32,314 nucleotides of DNA from Alphaproteobacteria bacterium (GTDB taxonomy: Bacteria; Pseudomonadota; Alphaproteobacteria; UBA8366). Numbering within the stretch: the stretch's first letter is position 1; each line of letters starts with the position of its first letter. Both the position numbers and the translations under genes were made by a program. The notes beneath the pieces are model-generated. The model did not search any database and was not told the origin of the DNA. It saw only the letters and a program-made list of their open reading frames with translations. The stretch lies in the NCBI GenBank assembly GCA_030743445.1, contig JASLSL010000277.1:1-32314 (forward strand). The letters run 5' to 3'. Of the stretch, positions 10,464-18,887 are shown in pieces.

Positions 10464-10602
10464 GCCCCCTCACCCTCCCACCGCTCCGCGGCGGGACCCT
10501 CCCTCTCCCTCGGATGGGGAGAGCGTAAGCGGCTTCGCCGCTTGGTAGGCTCGGCCAGAAGCCCCTCTCCCCTGGCGGGAGAGGGGTTTGGGGTGAGGGG
10601 GG
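10464..10602. repeat. Intergenic palindromic repeat copy 1 (CCCCTCACCCTCCC.../...GGGTGAGGGGG family)
   Basis: Begins ccccctcaccctcccaccgc, contains aagcggcttcgccgctt hairpin and cccctctcccctggcgggagagggg, ends ggggtgagggggg. Confidence 0.8.
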
Positions 10603-10629
10603 ATTAACGACAATTCGGTGAGCGCGAAC

Positions 10630-11418
10630 TCACCGCGCCTTGGTCGTCGCGAAGCCGAGGTGCAGGCCGGAGTCGACGATCAGGGTTTCGCCGGTGATCC
10701 ATTCGGCCCCCTTGACGAACCAGACCACGGATTCGGCGATGTCTTCCGGCGTGTTGGCGCGCCGGAGCGGCATATTCGTCTCGACCTCTTTGACGCGGGC
10801 TTGGTATTCCGCATCGCCGCCCATGCCGGCGACCTGCCAACGGGTGCCGATGAAGCCGGGACAGATCGCGTTGACCCGGATTTCCGGCGCCAGGGCCCGG
10901 GCGAGCGACAGGGTCATGGTATTGACCGCCCCCTTCGAGCCGGCGTAGGCGACCGAGCTGCCGATCCCGGTGACGCCCGAGATCGACGAGATATTGACGA
11001 TCGAGCCCCTGCCCGCCGCCTTCATGTGCGGGGTCACCGCGCGGATCATCTGGTAGAGGCCGAAGACGTTGACCCGGAAGATGCGCTCGAAGTCCTCCGG
11101 CGTCAGGCCTTCCAGGTCGTCGTGGTCGACGTATTTGGTCGTCCCGGCGTTGTTGACGAGAGCATCGACCCGGCCCCATTTCTCAATCGTCTCGGCGACG
11201 AGGCGGCGACACTCGCCGTCATCCCCGACGTCGGCCTGGACCAGCAGGGTCTCGACCCCTGAACCCTCGCAGGCCGCCTGGGTTTCCTTGGCCTCGGCCG
11301 CGCTCTGCGAGTAGTTGACGACGACTTTGCAGCCCTTGGCGGCGAGCAGCCGCGCGGTCGCGGCGCCGAGCCCGGTCGCCGAGCCGGTGACGATTGCGAC
11401 GTGTCCCTTGATGTCCAT
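10630..11418 (-). CDS. SDR family oxidoreductase (FabG-like)
   Basis: TGxxxGxG (VTGSATGLGAATARLL), NNAG, catalytic S...YAGSKGAVNTM (YxxxK), C-terminal ITGETLIVDSG. Confidence 0.92.
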   Translation of the reverse strand: MDIKGHVAIVTGSATGLGAATARLLAAKGCKVVVNYSQSAAEAKETQAACEGSGVETLLVQADVGDDGECRRLVAETIEKWGRVDALVNNAGTTKYVDHDDLEGLTPEDFERIFRVNVFGLYQMIRAVTPHMKAAGRGSIVNISSISGVTGIGSSVAYAGSKGAVNTMTLSLARALAPEIRVNAICPGFIGTRWQVAGMGGDAEYQARVKEVETNMPLRRANTPEDIAESVVWFVKGAEWITGETLIVDSGLHLGFATTKAR

Positions 11419-11434
11419 GATCTCCCTCCCCGTT

Positions 11435-12820
11435 TCAGGCGGCTAGCGCTTCCGCGGCCCTGGCGCGCGCCGCGGCGGCACCCTCGCCATCGCCCACACC
11501 GTCGAGCACGTCGGCATACCAGCGCCAGTTGGTCGAGCTGCCGGGCCGGCGTTCGACCCGCTCCGACATCAGCGCCCGGGCGAGGTCGAACCGTCCGTCC
11601 CGGACCGCCGCATAGGCCAGCATTTGAGCGAACAGGTCGCGTTGCGCGTGGCTGCCGCCGATGCGGAAGACCTGGTAGCGGACCGGCGCCATGAGCTCGA
11701 CGACCTTGCCGTACTCGCCGTTGCGGAAGGCGACCATCGCCCGGCAGAGCGGCAAGCCGACCTGCTTGAAGATCAGCCCTTCGGTGGTGTCGGCCTCGGC
11801 CGCCGCCGCCATCGATTTCAGCGACTGCTCGACATCGGCCGGCCGGCCGGCGCCGGCCATCGCCATGATGTAGTGGGCGTCGTGGAAACTGAACATGTGG
11901 TCGTCCATATGCCGGGCGCAGACCTCGCCGAGCTCGGCCCAACGGTCGCCGATATCGACGCCGCGCATCTCGAGCCGCGCCAGCATCGCCGCCGCGTTGG
12001 CAAGGTCGATGTGATCGTCGGTCGACTCGGCCCTGATCTCGGTGTCGTATAGCTCGAGCACCTTGTCGAAATTCTCGGTCTCCAAATAGTAGAGTCCGAG
12101 ATGCCACCAGGTGTGGAAGCGGAAATTGTTGACCGGTCCCCAATTGCCCGACAGCCCTTCGAGCCATTCGATCCCGTCCCGGTGGCGGCCCTGCATCTCC
12201 ATCACATGGGCCACCGCGTGGGTTGCCCAGGCGTCTTCGGCGTTGATCTCGACCGCGTGCTTGCCCGCCACCTCGGCCGGCGCGTAGTTGCCCGACTCCT
12301 CGAGGCCGAAGGATTTGAGCCCCAGGACGAAGCCGAACCCCGGCACCGTCTCGTCCCAGGCATGCATGACCCGCAACACCGAATCCCGCAGGTTCTGGCT
12401 GTCGCCGAGGTAGAAATGCAGGAAATGGGCAAGCCTGAGCGCCAGCACGTCGCGCGGATTGTCCAACAGGATCTGCTCCCAAATCTCCAGCGTGCGGCGC
12501 AGCTGGCCCGCCCGCCACGCCTTCAGCGCTTCGAGATGGAGCTTCTCGCGCGCCGTCCCCCCGTGCTTCCCGATCGCGGCCTCGGCGCCGGCGATTGCCT
12601 GGTCGATCTTGCCCTCGAACGCCCTGAAGGAAAATAGTTGCAGGAAATTGCCGCGGGTCAGGCTCGCCATCGGCATTTCCGGATCGGCCTCGAACGCCTC
12701 GCCCAACAGGTCGCCGGTCTCCAACCGCAACCCGAGATAGGACATCCATGTCCGCTCCAACGCCTCGACCGCCTCGGCGCTGGCGGCGGTCACCTCGTGT
12801 CCCCATTGGTCGGTGTGCAT
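11435..12820 (-). CDS. Tetratricopeptide-repeat protein, TTC38-like
   Basis: MHTDQWGHEVTAASAEAVEALERTWMSYLGL...; helical repeat architecture; DNPRDVLALRLAHFLHFYLGDSQNLRDSVLRVMHAWDETVPGFGFVLGLKSFGLEE resembles TTC38-type proteins. Confidence 0.75.
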   Translation of the reverse strand: MHTDQWGHEVTAASAEAVEALERTWMSYLGLRLETGDLLGEAFEADPEMPMASLTRGNFLQLFSFRAFEGKIDQAIAGAEAAIGKHGGTAREKLHLEALKAWRAGQLRRTLEIWEQILLDNPRDVLALRLAHFLHFYLGDSQNLRDSVLRVMHAWDETVPGFGFVLGLKSFGLEESGNYAPAEVAGKHAVEINAEDAWATHAVAHVMEMQGRHRDGIEWLEGLSGNWGPVNNFRFHTWWHLGLYYLETENFDKVLELYDTEIRAESTDDHIDLANAAAMLARLEMRGVDIGDRWAELGEVCARHMDDHMFSFHDAHYIMAMAGAGRPADVEQSLKSMAAAAEADTTEGLIFKQVGLPLCRAMVAFRNGEYGKVVELMAPVRYQVFRIGGSHAQRDLFAQMLAYAAVRDGRFDLARALMSERVERRPGSSTNWRWYADVLDGVGDGEGAAAARARAAEALAA

Positions 12821-12903
12821 CAGAGACTCCCTGAATATCTTATTCGGCTTGCCCCGACGCTAGCGCACCACCCCGCCGGGCGGCAAGGCGGAGCCGGCGC
12901 AGG

Positions 12904-15900
12904 TTAATTCCCGAACAGTTTTTTCAGCGGGCTGAGCAGGCTCGGCGCCTTTTCCTCGGCCGGTTTTTGCTCGGTCGAGGTCGCCGGCTGTTTCTGTTGG
13001 GTGCCCGGCAGGCTCGGCAGCACCTTCAGCACCTTGTCGATCACCGAACTGCCCGCACTTCCGGCGGTGCCGGTAATCGTCGAGAGGCCAGGAATCTTGA
13101 TCCCCATGCCCTTGCCCATGGTCACCAGGTTATCGGGCAAATTGGCGATCCGGCTCGGGTCGGTCGAGGCGTTGAGCAGCACCGACTTCCAATCGACGCC
13201 GTAGGACGGATCGTCCCACAAGCCGGTGATTTTGACCGGAATCGGCAGCCCCACGAACCCGCTGCCGCCGCCCTGGCCCTTCAGCGAGGCGACGATCTTG
13301 GCCTCGACCGTGTAGTCGACGGTGCGCGGCGGCATCGGCACCTTGCCGGCGCCCGCCAGGCGCACCAGCGGCGCCTGCATCTTGAAGTCGCGGTTGTCGA
13401 CCACGCCGTCGGCGATGGTGAAACTGCCCGAAAGCTCCGCGAAGTCGGTTTTCTCAGCGCTCGAATCGCCGAAGCCGAAGCTGCCGGCGTTGCGCAGGGT
13501 CTTGGCGATGTTGATGCCGTGGATCGCGCCGTCCTTGAACGAGAAACCGCCCTTGCCGTTCAGCGCCGAGACCAACTGCTTCACGTTGGCGCCCTTGGTC
13601 CGCCCGCTCGCCTGAAGCGCGGTGGCGCCGCTCAGCCGGTCGGTGCCGGCGAAGGTCTTCAGGATCGGCCGCGCCTGGACCCCGGCGACGTTGAGCTGGT
13701 AGTCGATCGCCGCCGAAGCGGCCGAGCCGTCGATCGTGGCGTTGAAGTCGATGGTGCCTTTGGCGAGTTGCAGCTTCGCGACCGCGGCCTTCAAGACACC
13801 CTTCGCCAGGGTCAATGTCGCCGTGCCACCTTCGATATCGAGATCGCCATAGCGTACCCGGCCGATCTTCACCTTGGCCTGCCCCTCTGCCGTGTGCAGG
13901 CCCGAGAGGTCGATCGGGTCCTCGCTCCACCCTGCTGGCTTCGAGCCTTTCGCCGATTTCTTCTTCGCGGTTTTTTTCTTGTCCTTCTGCTCCGGCAGAT
14001 AGGCGTTGAGATCGGCCTCGATGATCTCGACATTGGCGTCGAAGCGCTTGACCGCCGCCGATCCGTCGACGCTCGCCGTCATCGTCGCCTTCAGCGCCTT
14101 GCCGTCGATCGTGGCCTGCTCGAGCGAGGCCTTGGGACCGTCGGCCGCGAGCGTGGCGCTGACCTTGAGCGGTCCCGGGTCGGGTTGGTCCTTCGGCAGC
14201 GGCGAGCCGACCCACGCCAGCAGCCCGCCGACCGAGGGCACGTCGAGCCCGAACTTGCCGGCCAAGCCCGGCACCGGTTGGGCCTGCACCGTTCCCGTGT
14301 AGTTCAGCTTCAGCCGCTTGGAGTCGACCGCCAGCTCGGCCTTGAACTTCTTGCCCGAGAGCACCTTGGGCAGCGGGTCGAGCTTGGCCGAGATCGCGAC
14401 CGGCTCCTTGTTGTAGACGAGATTCGCCGCAACGCTCGGGCTCGCGTCGACGCCCGGCAGGTCGACCGCGAGATCGAGCTTGGTCAACGTCCCCGGCGCG
14501 GCCCTCACGTCGATCCCGCCGAGCGACAATTTGGCGCTGGCGACCAGGCCTTGCACCAGGGCGCGCGGGTTCCTTCCCTGGCCCTTGGCCGAGAGGCTCG
14601 CGGTCGCGATGCCGGCGACCTTAGCCTCGCCGCCCTGGGCGGCACGGGCGAGCGCCCCGACATCGACCTTCGCGACGTCGAACTCGGCGTCGATGCCGAG
14701 CGCCGAGCCCGAGCCGTCCGCCTTCACCTTGCCGCTGACGTTGCCGCCATAGAGCCGAAGCTCCTGCAGGGCGGCGTTCAGCACCCCGCCCTTGAGGGTC
14801 GCGGCGAAGCCGATCCGGCCGAGCCTGAAGCCTCGCGCCTTCACGCCGCCGATCGATATTTTGATGTCCGCCTCGGTCCCCTTGAGCCCCGAGAGGTCGA
14901 AGGGCTCGTCGGGGATCGCCGCCATCGGATCGCCCGCGTGCCTTTTCGTCCGCGCCCGTCTGGCCATCGCCGTATCGGCCGGCGGCGGCAGATAGCGGTC
15001 GAGGTCGAGCAAACCGGCCTCGAGGTTGAAGGTCGCGCGCTTGACCTTGCCCGAGCCGTCGAGGCCGCCGGTCGCCTTGACCGACAGCGCCGCCCCCTTG
15101 ATCGTCGCCTGCTCGATCGTCATCTTCGCGCCTTCGCCCTTGAACACCGCATGGACGTTGAACGGTCCGGGGTCCCTCTGGCCCTTGCCGAGCGGCCGCC
15201 CGAGCTACGCCGCCATCCTACCGACCGAGGGGATCGAGAGATCGAAGGTGCCGTCGAGCGCCGGAATCGGCTTTTGCCTGACACCACCGGCGTAGCTCAG
15301 CTTGATGTGCGTCGCCTGGATCGCGGTATCGAGCGCGGCGCGGTTGCCGCCGAGCAACCCGCCGGGCGAGTTCAGCGAGACCTTCAGCACGACCGGATCG
15401 CCGTTCAGGGTCAGGCTGCCGGTCAAGGTGAACGGGGCCGAAAGTTCCGCCAATGCCGCCTTCACGTTGATCGCCTTAGCGACCACCTTCTGGCCGGTCC
15501 GCGCGTCGGTGTAAGTGACCAGCCCGTCCTCGAGCCGCACGTCGCCGAGCTTGAGACCCGAGATCGGCGGGCCACCGTCCTCTGTTTTCGCCGCCGCCTT
15601 CGCTTTCGCCGGCGCCGCCGCGCCCCGGAACGCCCAGTTGGGCCGCCCGGACTTGTCGACCGAAAGGTGGACGACCGGCTTGCTGATCACCAGCTCCTCG
15701 ACGATCGCCGCACCCGAAATTAGCGGAAACAGGCCGATTCGGCCGCGCGCGGCGGCGAGCGTGAACATTTCCGCCTCGGCCGCGCCCGGCGCGTTCGAGA
15801 GCTTTATGTCGCTTACCCGGAAGGAAATCTCGGGCAGGATCGAAACCTCTATATCGCCGCCGATCACCAGGTCGCGGCCGGTCGCATCCTTTACCGCTTG

Positions 15901-16035
15901 GGCGATATCCGGCTTGTAGTTGTTCCAGTCGATGAGCGACGGGACGATCACGACCGCGGCGGCAAGCACCACGATCACGGCGATTACGCCAATGACGATT
16001 TTTTTCATCGGATACGGCTCCCTGTGCCGGGACAT
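12904..16035 (-). pseudogene. AsmA family protein, ORF interrupted by in-frame TAG at 15205-15207
   Basis: ORFs 15205-16035 (276 aa, N-terminal TM MKKIVIGVIAVIVVLAAAVVIVPSLIDWNNYKPDIAQAVKDATGRDLVIGGDIEVSILP) and 12904-15147 (AsmA repeats) share one frame. Readthrough ...IPSVGRMAA*LGRPLGKGQRDPGPFNV parallels the internal repeat VPSVGGLLAWVGSPLPKDQPDPGPLKV. Confidence 0.85.
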
Positions 16036-16157
16036 CCGGGACTTGTAAGGCCACCCGGTTCGATTTCGAGGATTTGGCCAAGTTTAGACTATCCCGGCCG
16101 ACGCGGAAGGGAATTCGGTATCGCGGGCACCCCGATGCGAGAACACCGGCCGGCCGG

Positions 16158-16697
16158 TCAGTCCACGGCGCCGATATAGGGCAAGTGGCGGTAGTCTTCG
16201 GCGTAGTCGATGCCGTAGCCGACGACGAATACGTCGTTCACCGTGAAGCCCACGAAGTCGACCGTGAAATCGATCTCCCGCCGGCTCGGCTTGTCGACCA
16301 AGGCGCAGGACCAGATCGGCCTGGCCCCGGCATCGACCAGCAGGTTCCGGGCGTAGTCGAGTGAGCGCCCGGTGTCGGCGATGTCGTCGACCAGAAGGAC
16401 CGCGCGTCCGCCGACACCCGCGGGCACGTCGCCGATCAGGGCGATGTCGCCCGCGCTTTCCCGCCCGTGGCCGTAGCTGCTGAGCCGGACGAACTCGACC
16501 GAGGGCGTCTGTCCGGTCCGGTCCAGGGCCCGGATCAGATCGGCCATGAACACGAAGCTGCCCTTCAAGACGCCGACCAGCATGAGATCGGGCGGAAGCG
16601 CACCGGCGATCTCGCCCGCAAGCTCCTCCACGCGTTGCGCGATCTCCGCCTCGTCGAAGAGTTTGGTAACGGTTGCCATGATGTTGTCGCCATCCAA
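16158..16697 (-). CDS. hpt: Hypoxanthine(-guanine) phosphoribosyltransferase
   Basis: PRPP-binding motif VLLVDDIADTGRSL; LMLVGVLKGSFVFMADLIRAL; DFVGFTVNDVFVVGYGIDYAEDYRHLPYIG. Confidence 0.95.
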   Translation of the reverse strand: MDGDNIMATVTKLFDEAEIAQRVEELAGEIAGALPPDLMLVGVLKGSFVFMADLIRALDRTGQTPSVEFVRLSSYGHGRESAGDIALIGDVPAGVGGRAVLLVDDIADTGRSLDYARNLLVDAGARPIWSCALVDKPSRREIDFTVDFVGFTVNDVFVVGYGIDYAEDYRHLPYIGAVD

Positions 16698-16811
16698 CCG
16701 GTCGATGCCGGCATATTAGCCCCGGGAACGGGCAAGCAGACTGATCTGTATCATAGCCAATCCGCCCCAAAGCGGCAGATCATAGCGCCGACGCAACAGG
16801 AAATCCGCGCC

Positions 16812-17843
16812 ATGCCGGTCCCGGCATACATCGAGCGATTGCCCAAGGCCGAGCTTCACCTCCACATCGAGGGCACGCTGGAGCCCGCAATGATGCTGGC
16901 GTTCGCCGTCCGCAACGGCGTGGATGTGCCCTATCGCACGGAAGCCGAGATCGCCGCCACCTATCGCTTTCGCAACCTTCAGGAATTCCTCGACCTCTAT
17001 TATCAGGGCAGTCGGGTGCTGATCGCCGAACGCGACTTCTATGAGCTTACCCATGCATACCTGTCCAAGGCGCGCCAACAGAATGTCCTGCATGCGGAGA
17101 TTTCCTTCGATCCGCAGTCCCACACCGGACGCGGCGTGCCGTTCGCCACGGTGATCGACGGCATCCACCAAGCGCTCCAGGACGCAAAAAGCGAGTTTGG
17201 GATCGGTACCAAGCTGATCATGTGCTTTCTCCGGCACCTCGACGCCGAGGATGCCATGACGACACTGGAAATGGCTTTGCCTTATCGCGACCGGATCGCC
17301 GCCGTCGGCTTGGATTCCTCCGAGTTTGGAAACCCGCCGGCGAAATTCGCCAAGGTCTTCGCCCGCGCCCGCGCCGAGGGATTCCTCGCGGTCGCCCACG
17401 CCGGCGAGGACGGGCCGGCCGACTACGTGCGCCAGGCCCTCGACGAGCTTCGCGTCGCCCGTATCGATCACGGCAACCGTTCGCTTGACGACAAGGCCCT
17501 GGTCCAACGCCTGGCGCGAACGCGCACGCCGCTGACCCTTTGTCCCCTGTCGAATCTGAGGCTCGGCGTGGTCCCCGACATCGGGCGCCACCCGCTGCGC
17601 GAGATGATGGCGCGCGGCCTCATGGTCACCGTCAACTCCGACGACCCGGCCTATTTCGGCGGTTACGTCAACGAGAACTACCGGGTGGTGGAGGAGGCGC
17701 TGGGCCTGAGTGAGCCAGAGCTTTACCAACTGGCCCGAAACTCGTTCGAGGCGTCGTTTCTGTCGGCACCCGAGAAACAGGCCCTGATCGCCGAGTTGGA
17801 CAACTGCGCCGGGCGTAAGTTCGCTGTTGCCCGAGCGCCGTAA
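16812..17843 (+). CDS. Adenine deaminase / adenosine deaminase family (adenine deaminase subtype favoured)
   Basis: LPKAELHLHIEGTLEP metal-binding HxH; GLDSSEFGNPPAKFAKVFARARAEGFLAVAHAGE; RIDHGNRSLDD; LCPLSNLRLG; VNSDDPAYFGGY. The SSE..NPP and SDDPAYFGGY signatures fit adenine deaminases. Confidence 0.9.
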   Translation: MPVPAYIERLPKAELHLHIEGTLEPAMMLAFAVRNGVDVPYRTEAEIAATYRFRNLQEFLDLYYQGSRVLIAERDFYELTHAYLSKARQQNVLHAEISFDPQSHTGRGVPFATVIDGIHQALQDAKSEFGIGTKLIMCFLRHLDAEDAMTTLEMALPYRDRIAAVGLDSSEFGNPPAKFAKVFARARAEGFLAVAHAGEDGPADYVRQALDELRVARIDHGNRSLDDKALVQRLARTRTPLTLCPLSNLRLGVVPDIGRHPLREMMARGLMVTVNSDDPAYFGGYVNENYRVVEEALGLSEPELYQLARNSFEASFLSAPEKQALIAELDNCAGRKFAVARAP

Positions 17844-17852
17844 CGTATTAAT

Positions 17853-17884
17853 CTTATCGTTAACCAATAATCCGAAACGATAAG
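17853..17884. promoter_or_regulatory. Inverted repeat downstream of adenine deaminase / upstream of peroxiredoxin (terminator or operator)
   Basis: CTTATCGTT-(14 nt)-AACGATAAG, perfect 9-bp arms; no U-tract. Confidence 0.4.
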
Positions 17885-17918
17885 GTTGACGGCGGCCGGG
17901 GGCCTGCGGGCGGCCGTC

Positions 17919-17934
17919 TCGGGTTCGAACCCGA
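17919..17934. promoter_or_regulatory. Perfect 16-bp palindrome upstream of peroxiredoxin
   Basis: TCGGGTTCGAACCCGA equals its own reverse complement; lies 35 bp upstream of the peroxiredoxin ATG. Confidence 0.4.
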
Positions 17935-17969
17935 TGAATCCAGACCAGGGACAAGCACAGGAGGACATT

Positions 17970-18629
17970 ATGGCACTCAGAATCAACAGCGAGGCTCCCG
18001 ACTTCTCGGCCGAGACCACCGAGGGGAACATCGACTTCCACGAATGGATCGGCGACGGCTGGGCGATCCTGTTTTCGCACCCCAAGGACTTCACCCCGGT
18101 CTGCACCACCGAGCTCGGCTACATGGCCGGGCTCAAGCCGGAGTTCGAGAAACGCAACTGCAAGATTCTCGGCCTCAGCGTCGACGGCGTCAGCGATCAC
18201 GAGAAGTGGTCCAAGGACATCGAGGAATCCCAGGGTCACGCGGTGAACTATCCGCTGGTCGGCGATCCCGAGCTGAAGGTGGTGAAGCTCTACGACATGC
18301 TGCCGGCCGATGCGGGCGATACCTCCGAGGGCCGGACCCCGGTCGACAACGCGACCGTGCGCTCGGTCTTCGTCATCGGGCCCGACAAGAAGGTCAAGGC
18401 GATGCTGACCTATCCGATGAGCACCGGGCGGAATTTCGACGAGGTTCTGCGGCTCTTGGATTCCTGCCAACTGACGGCCAATCACCAGGTCGCCACACCG
18501 GTCAACTGGAAGGACGGCGACGACGTCATCATCGTGCCCGCGGTGTCGGACGACGAGGCCAAGGAAAAGTATCCCGACGGCTGGCAGTCGCCGATGCCCT
18601 ACATCCGGATCGTCCCGCAGCCGAAGTAA
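17970..18629 (+). CDS. Peroxiredoxin, 1-Cys Prx6-like AhpC/TSA family
   Basis: FSHPKDFTPVCTTELGYMAGL; Prx6-type C-terminus VNWKDGDDVIIVPAVSDDEAKEKYPDGW; AGGAGG ribosome-binding site just upstream of ATG 17970. Confidence 0.94.
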   Translation: MALRINSEAPDFSAETTEGNIDFHEWIGDGWAILFSHPKDFTPVCTTELGYMAGLKPEFEKRNCKILGLSVDGVSDHEKWSKDIEESQGHAVNYPLVGDPELKVVKLYDMLPADAGDTSEGRTPVDNATVRSVFVIGPDKKVKAMLTYPMSTGRNFDEVLRLLDSCQLTANHQVATPVNWKDGDDVIIVPAVSDDEAKEKYPDGWQSPMPYIRIVPQPK

Positions 18630-18652
18630 GCGGCCCGCTTTCTAATCGATAA

Positions 18653-18817
18653 CCCCCTCACCCCGACCCTCTCCCGCCAGGGGAGAGGGGGTTGTCGTCG
18701 TGCCACCAAGCGGCGAAGCCGCTTACCCTCTCCCCAGCGCGGGAGAGGGCAGGCCGCGCAGCGGCCGGGTGAGGGTCAAGGCAAATCGGCCGCGAAGCGG
18801 TGGGAGGGTGAGGGGGC
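18653..18817. repeat. Intergenic palindromic repeat copy 2 (inverted relative to copy 1)
   Basis: ccccctcaccccgaccctctcccgccaggggagaggggg...accaagcggcgaagccgcttaccctctcc...gggagggtgaggggg; the accaagcggcgaagccgctta segment is the reverse complement of copy 1's hairpin region. Confidence 0.8.
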
Positions 18818-18887
18818 GTCGCTTGTCTTTGACGCGACCGCCTTTCATACTTCGCCAAAATCAACACCGTAGCCGAGGAGTGCGGCC

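Noticed and set aside
12967-15723. 918-aa plus-strand ORF antisense to asmA
   Set aside because: Arg/Gly/Asp-rich, low-complexity composition typical of antisense frames in GC-rich DNA. The opposite strand encodes a clear AsmA family protein.
17915-17945. tRNA-like 3' segment (CGGGTTCGAACCCGATGAATCCA)
   Set aside because: Resembles a T-arm, but stem pairing fails in tRNA geometry (only fits as a plain palindrome), and no acceptor, D or anticodon arms were found upstream.
16716-18485. 589-aa minus-strand ORF over adenine deaminase and peroxiredoxin
   Set aside because: Shadow ORF spanning two well-supported plus-strand genes and their intergenic region.
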